Below are positions 54,233 through 63,345 of a DNA stretch of 64,000 nucleotides, piece by piece. The stretch lies in contig NZ_CP088953.1 of NCBI RefSeq assembly GCF_021165935.1, positions 2,775,501 to 2,839,500 on the forward strand. The letters run 5' to 3'. Within the stretch, counting starts at the first letter, position 1, and every line of letters starts with the position of its first letter. A model generated the notes under the pieces. The model was given only the letters and a program-made list of their open reading frames with translations. It was not told the DNA's origin and ran no database searches. This stretch comes from Microbulbifer elongatus (GTDB lineage Bacteria; Pseudomonadota; Gammaproteobacteria; Pseudomonadales; Cellvibrionaceae). A program made the position numbers and the translations under genes.

Positions 54233-55030
54233 TTAGCGGCCCTTGGCCTGCTGGAGTATCTCGGCCAGTTCTGTGACATTGTCCACCACATAATCCGGGG
54301 CCGGCGCCAGTGGGTAGAGCGCTTTTCCGGGGCGCGCGATAAACGCGGTCTGCATGCCCGCAGCCTTCGCGCCAGCCACATCCCATCCGTGTGCAGCCAC
54401 CATCAGCGCTTCGTCCGGCTGTACACCCAGCTGTGCCAATGCCCAGCGGTACGCACGTAAATCGGGCTTATAGATCTGGATATCTTCGATGCTGTAACGT
54501 GCCTGGAAAAATTGCGTCAAGCCGGCATTTTCAAACTGGGTCTTGACGCCATTGTTGGAGGAATTGGTCAGGCTGACGAGTTTGAACCCCTGTTTATTCA
54601 AGGACTTCAGCCCCGGGATCACATCCGTATGGGGTGGCAGACTGAGCAGCGGTGTGACGATTGCGGTTTTCGCCTCCCCTTCCGAGAGCTCGATACCATT
54701 ATTTTTGGCGACCATCATCAGAGAGGCCACCCCAATCTTACCGAAGTCGTGATAATCACCGGTCACTGTGGTAACCAGCGAATTATGCAGCATGGTGGAA
54801 AACCACAGTGGCAGCAGCTCTTCCCTATCCTCCAGTGCCTTACCGACCGACGCGCGCATGGACTCCAGGTCCAGTAGTGTCTCATTCACATCAAAGACGA
54901 TGACTTTCGGCAGCTTCTTCACTGCAGTGGATGACTTATCCATACCTGAAACCTCCTGTGCGATAGCGGACGCTGAAAAAATCACGAGCGTTGCAATGGC
55001 AATCTTCTGTATTAATCGATAAATTTTCAT
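54233..55030 (-). CDS. Haloacid dehalogenase type II-like hydrolase, exported
   Basis: A 265-aa HAD-superfamily protein with an N-terminal signal peptide (MKIYRLIQKIAIATLVIFSASAIA). Motif I is VIVFDVNETLLDL (nucleophile Asp), motif II VSLTNSSNNGV, motif III Lys in IYKPDLRAY, and motif IV AHGWDVAGAKAAGM. These are the features of (S)-2-haloacid dehalogenases. An exported member is less usual. No partner gene points to a substrate, and it stands apart from the zinc genes. It may act on small halo- or other acids in the periplasm. Confidence 0.88.
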   Translation of the reverse strand: MKIYRLIQKIAIATLVIFSASAIAQEVSGMDKSSTAVKKLPKVIVFDVNETLLDLESMRASVGKALEDREELLPLWFSTMLHNSLVTTVTGDYHDFGKIGVASLMMVAKNNGIELSEGEAKTAIVTPLLSLPPHTDVIPGLKSLNKQGFKLVSLTNSSNNGVKTQFENAGLTQFFQARYSIEDIQIYKPDLRAYRWALAQLGVQPDEALMVAAHGWDVAGAKAAGMQTAFIARPGKALYPLAPAPDYVVDNVTELAEILQQAKGR

Positions 55031-55127
55031 AACGGTTACATTATCTGCTGTATTTGGTTTGACGCCGACGCTGGAGAAATCCTGCGGCGCCGTTTCGAAT
55101 TAAGTTCGTGTCGCGGGCAAAGCTTGA

Positions 55128-55841
55128 TCACAGAGTGAGCGCCCAATCGGGCAGAATACCCAGTGCAAACGCCTCCAATACTTTGTCCAGCCCCGTCAGC
55201 ACCATGAGTCCTAGAACGAGTAGCATTGCCCCCAGTATCTTTTTGCCACGGTCGGCATTGGTCATGATGTTCCCACGCCAGCGGTCCAATAGCTTGCCTG
55301 AGACGTATGCGGCTGCCAGTAGCGCGGCCGCGGTGCCAATGCCAAAGGCGAACATGACCACGAATGCTAAGGGGATCTGTTGCCCGACCGATGCCAGAGC
55401 GATGGCCGCGCCCAGCGTGGGCCCCACGCAGGGTAGCCATACCAGGCCCAATAGCGCGCCGACCAGGAACTGTCCCCCAGCAGTGGTGTGGTCGCCACCG
55501 CCACCATTGCCGAAACGTCCGGTCAAGCGGGACAGTTGTCCGCTCAACCAATTCCCCAGTTGCGGAAACAACAGGGTCAGCGCCACCAGGATCAGCAGTA
55601 CCGCAGCAACGTTACGGTAGGCGACAGGATCCAGACCAAGATTGATGAGGAGGAGCGTCAACACGGTGCCGGCCACAGCGAAGGCGGTTGCGAGCCCGAG
55701 CGCCATAAAAAAGGGGCCACTGCGGCCACCCGTGGTAGCGGAGGTCATGACGATCGGGACCAGTGGCCACACGCATGGGGACAAAATGCCGACAATGCCG
55801 GCGATCAACGCCAAGGGTATGGCGGCCAGCTCAAGCCCCAT
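55128..55841 (-). CDS. CcdA/DsbD-type thiol-disulfide transmembrane protein
   Basis: A 237-aa protein with six membrane helices. The reactive cysteines lie in GILSPCVWPLVP (first helix) and GLVWLPCVGPTLG (fourth), the signature of the DsbD beta-domain/CcdA family, which passes electrons across the inner membrane. The start overlaps the thioredoxin stop by one base (TGATG), so the two work together: cytosolic reductant to this protein to the periplasmic thioredoxin. Their final target, for example cytochrome c or a protein under oxidative stress, is unknown. Confidence 0.9.
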   Translation of the reverse strand: MGLELAAIPLALIAGIVGILSPCVWPLVPIVMTSATTGGRSGPFFMALGLATAFAVAGTVLTLLLINLGLDPVAYRNVAAVLLILVALTLLFPQLGNWLSGQLSRLTGRFGNGGGGDHTTAGGQFLVGALLGLVWLPCVGPTLGAAIALASVGQQIPLAFVVMFAFGIGTAAALLAAAYVSGKLLDRWRGNIMTNADRGKKILGAMLLVLGLMVLTGLDKVLEAFALGILPDWALTL

Positions 55842-56254
55842 CACGCATCGCCTTGTGCAGCGGCAATCGCCTTATCCAGCTCCCGAGCAATGACCTCAGG
55901 GCGGGTCTCCGCCACACTGAACCATGTCTGCTCTTCGCCGACAAAGAGAACCAGTGTGGACTGGCGCGGTGCACGAAAATGGCGTACCCATTCCTTGTCC
56001 TGGTCGAAATCCACCACCAGTACATGAAACTGCTTATCGGGATTCTGCGCACGATATTGCTTCAGCACTTCCTGCTGCTTCGCACAGGTTGGACACCATT
56101 CGGCAAAAACATCCACCAGGACCACCTCTCCGGCAGCCTTCAAGGCCTTGAAGCGTGCCTCATCAAAAGGTTCGTTTTGCTGCGCCATTGCGCTTGTGGC
56201 CAAACCGAGCGCCAGGATAGTGATCAGGCTGAGTTTTTTTATTACGTTGTGCAT
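55841..56254 (-). CDS. Periplasmic thioredoxin-fold protein
   Basis: A 137-aa protein with a signal peptide (MHNVIKKLSLITILALGLATSAMA) and a thioredoxin domain with active site WCPTC (AEWCPTCAKQ, ~52-56). The WCPTC variant is common in DsbD-linked or peroxide-repair thioredoxins. It is coupled to the CcdA-like gene by a one-base overlap. The 192-bp region before it shows no gene. Confidence 0.9.
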   Translation of the reverse strand: MHNVIKKLSLITILALGLATSAMAQQNEPFDEARFKALKAAGEVVLVDVFAEWCPTCAKQQEVLKQYRAQNPDKQFHVLVVDFDQDKEWVRHFRAPRQSTLVLFVGEEQTWFSVAETRPEVIARELDKAIAAAQGDA

Positions 56255-56446
56255 TCTCGTGATTCCTTTTGGATGGTTGTAAAGCAGAGCAGCGTTCTAC
56301 TCTAACCATATTTGAGCGGTCGCTCAACAAAAGGTTTCACGAGATCCTATCCACTCACCGCGCTCGGGAATCACTTCGTCGCCACGGGACAGGTATATTG
56401 TGGCGGGATCATGAATGGGTGACGGTGACCGAAAGGTCGAAGAGAC

Positions 56447-56908
56447 TTAATGTCCCTTCTTCAGCGCATTTTTGCGCTTCCGCATTTTTTCACCCAACTC
56501 TTCCAGCTCCTCCGAGGTCATGACCTCTTTCGCCACCGGAAACATATCTTCCTCTTCCTCGTTGGCGTGGTGCTCGACCAACTCCTTGAGCACTTTGGCG
56601 CGACCTGAAAAGGATACTGAGTCAGGCTCGGTATTCTGGAGGTCCGGCAATACCAGGGATTCGACCGCGCGGTGCTCTTCGCACGCTTCATAGTACATCT
56701 TGTTTTTTGATTTGCTGGTGGCGTCCTTGAATGCCGGGTAGAAAATTTCCTCTTCCAGTGTGGTATGGATCGACAGCTCGTCAGCAATTTTTTCCAGTAG
56801 TTCTTTACGTCCTTTGACTGCACGTGTGGTGGTATCCGTCAATTGATCCAGTAGGTGGAGCACATGTTCGTGATCCTTTTTCAGAATTTCAATGGCATTC
56901 TGCGGCAT
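56447..56908 (-). CDS. Hemerythrin HHE domain protein
   Basis: 153 aa from the ATG 56908 (MPQNAIEILKKDHEHVLHLLDQL). The four-helix hemerythrin fold is shown by the His/Glu ligands in KKDHEHV, IHTTLEEEIFYPAF, EEHRAVESL and EHHANEEEEDMFP. It would bind a di-iron centre and sense or bind oxygen or related species. The C-terminus is rich in Lys and Arg. Similar proteins often accompany stress genes such as the PRC-barrel protein upstream at 57031. Confidence 0.9.
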   Translation of the reverse strand: MPQNAIEILKKDHEHVLHLLDQLTDTTTRAVKGRKELLEKIADELSIHTTLEEEIFYPAFKDATSKSKNKMYYEACEEHRAVESLVLPDLQNTEPDSVSFSGRAKVLKELVEHHANEEEEDMFPVAKEVMTSEELEELGEKMRKRKNALKKGH

Positions 56909-56946
56909 GGTTCTCTCTCCCGAAGTGTGCAATCTGCCTGAAGTAC

Positions 56947-56970
56947 AGCCCCACCCTTTTCGGTGGGGCT
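56947..56970. terminator. Hairpin between the PRC-barrel and hemerythrin genes
   Basis: AGCCCCACC (56947-56955) pairs with GGTGGGGCT (56962-56970), with a 6-nt loop. The T-tract is poor in both directions, so it may be a weak or Rho-assisted terminator after the gene at 57031-57390. Confidence 0.55.
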
Positions 56971-57030
56971 TTGTGGAAGTGACAATCGAAAAGTGAAATC
57001 AATTGTCCATGCAGGCGCTCGAGACCGCAC

Positions 57031-57390
57031 TCAGTGAGCGCGATGACCACCTTCCCGCAGCCCGTATTGAGCGTAGGTATTTTTGCGGAAGGTCTGGTCA
57101 GCCATATTTGGCCAGTGGTCTTTGTCAAAACCTTCGGCATTTTTGAGCTTGTCTTTTTCAACGTTCAGGACAAAACACTTGTTTGCGGTATCTACCGTCA
57201 TCGCTTCCGGCGGTACCGCGAAGAGGTCATCACCCATTCCCATAAAACCACCGAAGGAAAGCACGTAGTACGCGATCTCATGGGTTTCGGTATCAATCAT
57301 GATCTCTGTGATCTTGCCCAGATCTTCACCCTGCGCATTTTTCACCGAATCACCTTCAAGTGAGGATGCTGAAAGTACTGTGGGGTTCAT
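57031..57390 (-). CDS. PRC-barrel domain protein
   Basis: A 119-aa soluble protein with a PRC-barrel at ~1-70: VLSASSLEGDSVKNAQGEDLGKITEIMID, then IAYYVLSFGGFMGMGDDLFAVPPEAM. The C-terminal ~40 residues, acidic and Lys-rich, resemble stress-induced PRC-barrel proteins (FDKDHWPNMAD). The function of stand-alone members is not known; they are often found with hemerythrin or general-stress genes. Confidence 0.88.
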   Translation of the reverse strand: MNPTVLSASSLEGDSVKNAQGEDLGKITEIMIDTETHEIAYYVLSFGGFMGMGDDLFAVPPEAMTVDTANKCFVLNVEKDKLKNAEGFDKDHWPNMADQTFRKNTYAQYGLREGGHRAH

Positions 57391-57806
57391 GGTGTCACCT
57401 ATTCAACCGTTGCAAAAAGTTTGAGCGGGTTCCGGGAAGCGGTATGCATCCCTGGCAGGAACAGTAGTGCGGAGCCGCATGCGGGTACTAGATCATTAAC
57501 GTATAGGTCGCGCGCTGTATAAGCCGTTCTCTTAGGTGTGGCGAACCGCCCGGCAATCGACAGGAAAAACAACGCAGATAGATAGAGTGAGTGACCCCGC
57601 CCGACTCAAATACGGTCCAGGGTCATTCGGTGTGGCACTGTGCCAGTATTTGCGCTCGATGACCGACCTGATCGTGCCCCCACTACGACGGACGACTACG
57701 ATTGGTAGCGCAACACAGTTCACGCAAAATCCGGCGAATTGGTCAGCGCCAAATTTCCAATACCGGTTCTCAATTCCATATTTTTCATCGACATAGGGAT
57801 GTAACA
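57391..57806. other. Intergenic region of 416 bp without a recognisable gene
   Basis: Open frames here (the longest on the minus strand, 57532-57807, 91 codons) show no domain, biased composition or good ribosome-binding site. No inverted repeat or transposon remnant was seen. It must hold the promoters of the divergent PRC-barrel and isochorismatase-fold genes. Confidence 0.6.
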
Positions 57807-58427
57807 ATGAGCTTTGAATACAAGCGACTCGATAAAGATGATGTCACACTGCTTCTTGTAGACCACCAGGCGGGTTTGCTGTCGTTGGTGCGAGATTTTT
57901 CACCGGATGACTTTAAAAACAACGTGTTGGCTTTGGCTGATATTGCCAAGTTTTTCAAGATCCCGACCATTTTGACCACCAGTTTCGAAGGCGGACCCAA
58001 CGGTCCAATGGTGCCAGAGCTCAAAGAGGCATTTCCCGATGCGCCCTACTTCGCCCGGCCTGGCCAGATAAATGCCTGGGACAATGAAGATTTTGTGGCG
58101 GCAGTAAAAGCAACGGGCAAAAAACAGTTGTTGATCGCTGGTGTGGTAACCGACGTCTGTGTGGCTTTCCCGACATTGTCGGCAATTGAAGCGGGTTACG
58201 AGGTATTCGTCGTGACAGATGCGTCAGGTACGTTCAACAGTGTCACCCGTGATGCGGCCTGGGCGCGCATGCAGCAGGCCGGCGCGCAACTGATGAACTG
58301 GTTTAGTGTTGCCGGGGAGTTGCATCGGGACTGGCGCAACGATATCGACGGCTTCGGCGGGGTATTGGCGGACCATCTGCCGCAGTATGCGAATCTCATG
58401 CAAAGCTACTCCGCGCAGGAAAAATGA
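57807..58427 (+). CDS. Isochorismatase-like cysteine hydrolase (YcaC group)
   Basis: 206 aa from the ATG 57807 (MSFEYKRLDKDDVTLLLVDHQAG). The catalytic Asp is in VDHQ, the Lys in ATGKKQLLIAGV and the Cys in GVVTDVCVAF, with the cis-peptide VV before TDVC. The sequence follows the YcaC subgroup of octameric hydrolases of unknown substrate (TSFEGGPNGPMVPELKEAFP). It stands alone between divergent stress-type genes and the convergent B12 operon. Confidence 0.9.
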   Translation: MSFEYKRLDKDDVTLLLVDHQAGLLSLVRDFSPDDFKNNVLALADIAKFFKIPTILTTSFEGGPNGPMVPELKEAFPDAPYFARPGQINAWDNEDFVAAVKATGKKQLLIAGVVTDVCVAFPTLSAIEAGYEVFVVTDASGTFNSVTRDAAWARMQQAGAQLMNWFSVAGELHRDWRNDIDGFGGVLADHLPQYANLMQSYSAQEK

Positions 58428-58430
58428 TTT

Positions 58431-59387
58431 TCACGGTGCCGTGTGCGAACGATTTTGAGTGGCGCTCTTTGCACGTGTAGCGTTCAGATTGCGGCATACC
58501 TGCTCCATACCATCGAGTATGCGAAAGGTATGCCGCTGAATGACGTCTGGATGGATATGGTAGAGGTTATCGTTTTTGACCGCGCTCAGTCCCGGATAGG
58601 CATTCCAGTTGTTTAGCCACTGTGGGCGCGCTTCCGCCATACCGCTGGCGATAATCACCTCGGGGTTCCGCGCAAGCACCGCTTCGATACTGATTTTCGG
58701 CGCGAGAACAGCCGCATCGGCAAAGGCATTGCGTCCTCCACAGGCTTCAATCACGTCGCTGATCAGGTGGTCACCATTCAGCGTCTGTAAAGGATCATGC
58801 CACACCTGATACAACACGCTCACTGCCGGTAACGTCTCATGTGCCTGCCTGAGTGCCCGCAACCGTGACAGCCAGCGGTCAGCGGCACGGTTTGCGTGGC
58901 CCTGAGTGCCGGCCAGCGTGCCAAAAAGCCGAACATTTCGAGGAATATCCTCCAGCGTGCGAGACTCGGTGACAAATACCCTGAATCCGAAATCGCGCAG
59001 TTTTGTTATCGTGGCATCGCCATTTCCGGAACCCCAGGCGATCACGAGGTCGGGCTTCAGGGCAATGAGCGTTTCGTAGCTGATGGAATTGTATTTGCCG
59101 ACCTGGGGTAGCTGCCGCGCCGCCGCGGGGAAGTCGCTGTGACTTATCACACCAATCAGTCGGTCCCCTGCCCCGGCGCTGTACAGGTTTTCTACGATAT
59201 GCGGTGCCAACGCGACGATACGTTGCGCGGGCCCGGGAAGCTCCAACCAATGACCACTCGCATCCAGGATTCGCACTGGCTGTCCGGCGATGGCGCTGGA
59301 GGCGCACAGCACCAGAAGGAAGCCGATAGCGCTGAGCAGCCCGGCTGCGGGTGAAAAGCTGTTTCGCCTGACAAGGTTATCGGACAT
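58431..59387 (-). CDS. btuF: Cobalamin ABC transporter substrate-binding protein BtuF
   Basis: A 318-aa protein with an N-terminal signal/anchor (LLSAIGFLLVLCASSAIAGQ) and a helical-backbone periplasmic binding fold (PF01497). Motifs are RIVALAPHIVENLYSAGAGDRLIGV, SDFPAAARQLPQVG and ALKPDLVIAWGSGN, close to BtuF. It should deliver vitamin B12 from the periplasm to BtuCD, encoded just upstream. It is the last gene of the minus-strand run from btuB. Confidence 0.9.
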   Translation of the reverse strand: MSDNLVRRNSFSPAAGLLSAIGFLLVLCASSAIAGQPVRILDASGHWLELPGPAQRIVALAPHIVENLYSAGAGDRLIGVISHSDFPAAARQLPQVGKYNSISYETLIALKPDLVIAWGSGNGDATITKLRDFGFRVFVTESRTLEDIPRNVRLFGTLAGTQGHANRAADRWLSRLRALRQAHETLPAVSVLYQVWHDPLQTLNGDHLISDVIEACGGRNAFADAAVLAPKISIEAVLARNPEVIIASGMAEARPQWLNNWNAYPGLSAVKNDNLYHIHPDVIQRHTFRILDGMEQVCRNLNATRAKSATQNRSHTAP

Positions 59388-59404
59388 GGCATTGACCAGA
59401 ATCG

Positions 59405-60187
59405 TTACTCATTTGCTAATACCAGTGGCTTACCGGTGATTGGATGCGTCACTACGGTTACCCCGTAGCCATATAGCTCCGAAAGGTTTGCTGCGGTGAG
59501 CACTGTTTCCCCGTCGCCATAGGCCATACAGCGCCCTTCCTTGAGCGCGAGGATACGATCACTGTACCCGCTCGCCAAAGCAAGATCGTGTACCGTCATT
59601 ATCACCGCTACCCCGCGACGGGCGAATGCTTTGACGGCTTTCATCATTTCGTACTGGTGTGCGATGTCCAGGCTTGTTGCCGGCTCGTCGAGGAGCAACA
59701 AGCGGTCGCCCGCTTCTTCCGCACACCATATTTGCGCCATCACTCTCGCCAGCTGCAGGCGCTGCTGCTCACCGCCAGACAGTGTCGGGTATAAGCGACC
59801 CGCCAGATGTGTGACGTCGAGGGCCGCCATGGCATCCATACAGATTTCCTGGTCGCGGGCGAGTCCGGTAGCGTGAGGGTTGCGGCTGAGAGCCACCAGC
59901 TCGAGACCGGTAAACGCAAAAGAAAGCGGATTGTGTTGTGGCAATACGGCGATCTGGCTGGCCCGCGCTCTTGGTGAAAGGCTCTGGATCGGCGCCCCTT
60001 TAAAAAGGACTTGCCCACAGCTAGGCGCCGATTCCCCGCAGATTGCGCGCAGCAGGGTGGATTTTCCCGCGCCGTTGGGACCAATTACACAGATGAGCTC
60101 TCCGGCGGCAATGTTCAGGTCTACATCGCGAACCAACGAACGCTGTGCCACACGCACCGTCACATTCTGCACCGCTAACAGGGCCAT
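59405..60187 (-). CDS. btuD: Cobalamin ABC transporter ATPase BtuD
   Basis: 260 aa from the ATG 60187 ([19 protein letters not shown]). Walker A is GPNGAGKST, the signature LSGGEQQRLQLARVM and Walker B LLLLDEPATSLD. It is of the FepC/BtuD/HmuV group. The start overlaps the btuC stop, so the two are coupled. It powers B12 import with BtuC and BtuF. Confidence 0.92.
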   Translation of the reverse strand: MALLAVQNVTVRVAQRSLVRDVDLNIAAGELICVIGPNGAGKSTLLRAICGESAPSCGQVLFKGAPIQSLSPRARASQIAVLPQHNPLSFAFTGLELVALSRNPHATGLARDQEICMDAMAALDVTHLAGRLYPTLSGGEQQRLQLARVMAQIWCAEEAGDRLLLLDEPATSLDIAHQYEMMKAVKAFARRGVAVIMTVHDLALASGYSDRILALKEGRCMAYGDGETVLTAANLSELYGYGVTVVTHPITGKPLVLANE

Positions 60188-61209
60188 CAGAGCGCCTCCC
60201 GGTTGCGTTTCAGCAGGGACACAAAGAATGGCACCCCGATGAGTGCGGTAATCAGGCCCACCGGAATCTCCACCGGCGCGATCGCGGAGCGCGCAAATGT
60301 ATCGGAAATCAACAGCAGGCTCGCGCCGCCGAGTGCCGACAGGGGTAACAGCTGGCGGTGATCCGGCCCCACCCACAATCGCACCATATGCGGCACGACC
60401 AACCCGACAAACGCGATACTCCCAGCGACAGCAACGGAAGTGCCGACCCCCGCTGCAGCCAGTACGATCAGCCAGGTTTTAGTTCGCTCCACATCGACGC
60501 CAAGGTGACGCGCCTGAGATTCCCCGAGCAGTAGAACATTGAGGGACGCGCCGAAGCGCATCATGGTGGCGATCAGAACCGTAAGTACCGCGAGAATCAG
60601 AAAAGCGCGGGTGTAACTGGCGGATTCCAGTCCGCCCATACGCCAAAGGCTGATCCGGCGCAGCATCGCATTGTCGGCGAAATATTCCATCAGCCCGGAG
60701 AGACTGGCGGAGAACGCAGATACCGCGATTCCCATCAGCAGCATGGTGGCGACTGAAGTGCCACTTGCACTGCGCGCCACCTGGTAGACCAGACCTACGG
60801 CCACCAGCCCCCCACAAAACGCGGCGATGGAAACAACCGGTAAGCTGCCAAACGCGGAAGCCACCTGTGTCCCAAACAGAATTGCCAGGCTGGCCCCCAG
60901 AGAAGCCCCTGCAGTAACACCGATGAGTGATGGGTCGGCCAGCGGATTGCGGAACAGCCCCTGCAGCATCGCACCGCAGATCGCCAGCACGGCGCCGACT
61001 GCAGCGGCAAGCAAAGCCCGAGGCAGACGGATAGCCTGTACAATATCTGCGGCCAAACCACCCTCCCCCAGTCCCATCATCGCACTGGCAACCTGGGTCA
61101 GGGATAGCGATACCGCGCCAATGGCCAGTGCGGTTAAAAAGCTTGCCGCCAGCAATACGGGCAGCAACCACCAGGCAAGGTTTAACGTGCGGCGACGGGT
61201 AAGGGTCAT
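60187..61209 (-). CDS. btuC: Cobalamin ABC transporter permease BtuC (FecCD family)
   Basis: A 340-aa permease with about ten membrane segments. FecCD motifs are [46 protein letters not shown] near the start and [23 protein letters not shown] near the end. Its start overlaps the cobQ stop by 4 bp. The gene order btuC-btuD-btuF with cobQ and cobO upstream indicates B12 rather than iron as substrate. Confidence 0.92.
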   Translation of the reverse strand: MTLTRRRTLNLAWWLLPVLLAASFLTALAIGAVSLSLTQVASAMMGLGEGGLAADIVQAIRLPRALLAAAVGAVLAICGAMLQGLFRNPLADPSLIGVTAGASLGASLAILFGTQVASAFGSLPVVSIAAFCGGLVAVGLVYQVARSASGTSVATMLLMGIAVSAFSASLSGLMEYFADNAMLRRISLWRMGGLESASYTRAFLILAVLTVLIATMMRFGASLNVLLLGESQARHLGVDVERTKTWLIVLAAAGVGTSVAVAGSIAFVGLVVPHMVRLWVGPDHRQLLPLSALGGASLLLISDTFARSAIAPVEIPVGLITALIGVPFFVSLLKRNREAL

Positions 61210-62681
61210 TGGGGATGCGCCAGTTGCTTAAGCCAGCTGGAATTCATGGCGCTGCCAACGGTGTCCGCGAGCCGATCCAATTGGCGTTCCCGGTGCCCCT
61301 GCAAATCCAGTGAACGGGGCTCGCTTAGACCGGCCCACCGCAGAAGTGCCTGTTGCGCGGCACCCGCGTCAAATAGCCCGTGAAGATACGTGGCCAGTAT
61401 CTGCCCGTCATCACTGATGGCACCATCGGCGCTACGCTGGCCGTTATCGGCCACCAGCTGGGTCAAAGGTCGCTGCAGTGCCGGCCCCCGTGAGATGCCA
61501 CAGTGAATTTCGTAGCCCTGAACCGGAATCTCCTTCTCGCAGCTGTCCATGGTGAGAAAACCGCACACGTTCTTCAGCGCTTTCTGTGGCGTCAAGATGG
61601 TGGTGAAATCCAGGTAGCCGAACCCCGTTTCACTACCCGGTTCGCTCTCGACGCCCTCGGGATCCTGGATCGAGCGACCGAGCATCTGCAATCCGCCGCA
61701 GATACCGAGTATTTTCCCTCCGTAGCGCAGGTGGCGATCCAGTTGTCGCTGCCAGTTATTTTCTTTCAGGTATGCAAGATCGCCGCGCACATTTTTGCTG
61801 CCGGGCAATATGACCAGGTCACAGTCGGGCAACGGAGTGCGCGCGCTGACGAATTGCAGGTTCACCTCTGGGTGCAGGCGCAATGCATCAAAATCCGTAT
61901 GGTTACTGATACGCGGCAACACCGGCACCACGACATTCAGTTTGCCACTGGCGCCGGTTTGCTGGGTGCTGATGGCATCTTCCGCATCCATATACAGATC
62001 GTGCAGGTAGGGTAATACGCCGAGTACCGGCTTTCCGGTGTAGTCTTCCAGCCAGTCGAGGCCGGACTCAAGCAATTTGATATCACCACGAAAGCGATTG
62101 ATGACAAAACCCACCACGCGCTCGCGCTCAGTCTCTGACAGCAATTCCAGTGTCCCGACAATATGGGCAAAAACGCCACCGCGATCGATGTCGGCGACGA
62201 GAATCACCGGGCAGTCCACCGCCTCGGCAAAGCCCATATTGGCGATATCGTTTTCCCCTAGATTGATTTCCGCGGGGCTGCCGGCACCTTCCACAAGAAT
62301 CAGGTCATACTGCGACCGCAGTCGTCGGAATGATTCGAGTACCGCGGACTGAGCAATGATTTTGTACTGTTGATAATCCAGCGCCTGCATATTGCCGATG
62401 GCCCGGCCCTGGATGATTACCTGTGCTCCGGTATCCGAAGCGGGCTTCAGCAGTACCGGGTTCATGTCCGTGTGCGGCGCAACGTGACAGGCCTGGGCCT
62501 GCAGCGCCTGAGCGCGTCCAATCTCCCCAGCATCGGAGGTGACGGCACTATTGAGTGCCATATTCTGTGGCTTGAATGGCGCAACACGCACACCCTGCCG
62601 GGCGAAGTACCGGCCCAGCGCCGCCACCAGAGTACTTTTTCCCGCATCGGATGTGGTGCCCTGAACCATCAGTACTGACAT
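61206..62681 (-). CDS. cobQ: Cobyric acid synthase CobQ
   Basis: A 491-aa glutamine amidotransferase. The N-terminal dethiobiotin-synthetase-like ATPase has [22 protein letters not shown]; the C-terminal class I-type glutaminase has the Cys in [14 protein letters not shown] and the His in [10 protein letters not shown]. It amidates side chains of adenosylcobyrinic acid a,c-diamide. Placed with transport and adenosylation genes, it supports salvage or remodelling of imported corrinoids; further cob genes may lie beyond the window. Confidence 0.94.
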   Translation of the reverse strand: MSVLMVQGTTSDAGKSTLVAALGRYFARQGVRVAPFKPQNMALNSAVTSDAGEIGRAQALQAQACHVAPHTDMNPVLLKPASDTGAQVIIQGRAIGNMQALDYQQYKIIAQSAVLESFRRLRSQYDLILVEGAGSPAEINLGENDIANMGFAEAVDCPVILVADIDRGGVFAHIVGTLELLSETERERVVGFVINRFRGDIKLLESGLDWLEDYTGKPVLGVLPYLHDLYMDAEDAISTQQTGASGKLNVVVPVLPRISNHTDFDALRLHPEVNLQFVSARTPLPDCDLVILPGSKNVRGDLAYLKENNWQRQLDRHLRYGGKILGICGGLQMLGRSIQDPEGVESEPGSETGFGYLDFTTILTPQKALKNVCGFLTMDSCEKEIPVQGYEIHCGISRGPALQRPLTQLVADNGQRSADGAISDDGQILATYLHGLFDAGAAQQALLRWAGLSEPRSLDLQGHRERQLDRLADTVGSAMNSSWLKQLAHPQ

Positions 62682-62693
62682 AGCGGCCCGCTC

Positions 62694-63314
62694 CTAGAAG
62701 TCCACGCCTTTGCGGGCTTTGATTCCCGCCTTGAACGCGTGTTTGACATCCTTGACTTCAGAAACCGTATCCATCATGGCCTGTAGTGCACTGCCGCCGC
62801 CGCGGCCCGTGACCACCACACTCTGCTCCGGCGGTCGTTGTACGATGGCGTCGAGCACCTGCTGTTCATCGAGATATTTGTAAGCCAGCATATAGGTGAG
62901 TTCGTCCAGCACCACCAGATCGTAGCGAGCGTCCGTAAGCATCTTTTTCGCTTCTGCCCAGGTCTTCTCCGCTTCCCGGATGTCACCGGCGCGATCCTGC
63001 GTATTCCAGGTAAACCCGGTACCCATCTGGTACAGCGTGACCTTAGGGCACGCATTTTTCAGGTAGAGTTCCTCCCCGGACAGCTGCGCGCCTTTGATAA
63101 ACTGGATCACACCCACTTTCTGACCGTAACCCAGCGCGCGCATGACCATGCCGAAAGCCGAGCTGGACTTTCCCTTGCCGTTGCCGGTCAGCAGAATGGC
63201 GACACCGCGCTCGGTGTCTGCCGCAGCGATATGTGCATCCACCCTGGCCTTCTGCTTCTGCATGGCCTGTTTGTGCCGTGCATTTTTCTTCTGCTCGTCT
63301 TCCGACATGGTCAC
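62694..63314 (-). CDS. cobO: Cob(I)yrinic acid a,c-diamide adenosyltransferase CobO/BtuR
   Basis: A 206-aa protein with the P-loop GNGKGKSSSAFGMVMRALGYG (residues ~43-63), a flexible basic N-terminus (QKKNARHKQAMQKQKARVDAH) and the family motifs QFIKGAQLSGEE, DLVVLDELTYMLAYKYL and VVTGRGG. It transfers the adenosyl group of ATP to the cobalt of corrinoids. It lies 12 bp upstream of cobQ in the same transcript. Confidence 0.94.
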   Translation of the reverse strand: MTMSEDEQKKNARHKQAMQKQKARVDAHIAAADTERGVAILLTGNGKGKSSSAFGMVMRALGYGQKVGVIQFIKGAQLSGEELYLKNACPKVTLYQMGTGFTWNTQDRAGDIREAEKTWAEAKKMLTDARYDLVVLDELTYMLAYKYLDEQQVLDAIVQRPPEQSVVVTGRGGGSALQAMMDTVSEVKDVKHAFKAGIKARKGVDF

Positions 63315-63345
63315 CTCTTGGCGGTAAAACGCTGCAAACAGCGAT

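Noticed and set aside
57532..57807. A 91-codon minus-strand frame in the intergenic gap.
   Set aside because: No domain, no ribosome-binding site, and it covers the likely promoter of the isochorismatase-fold gene.
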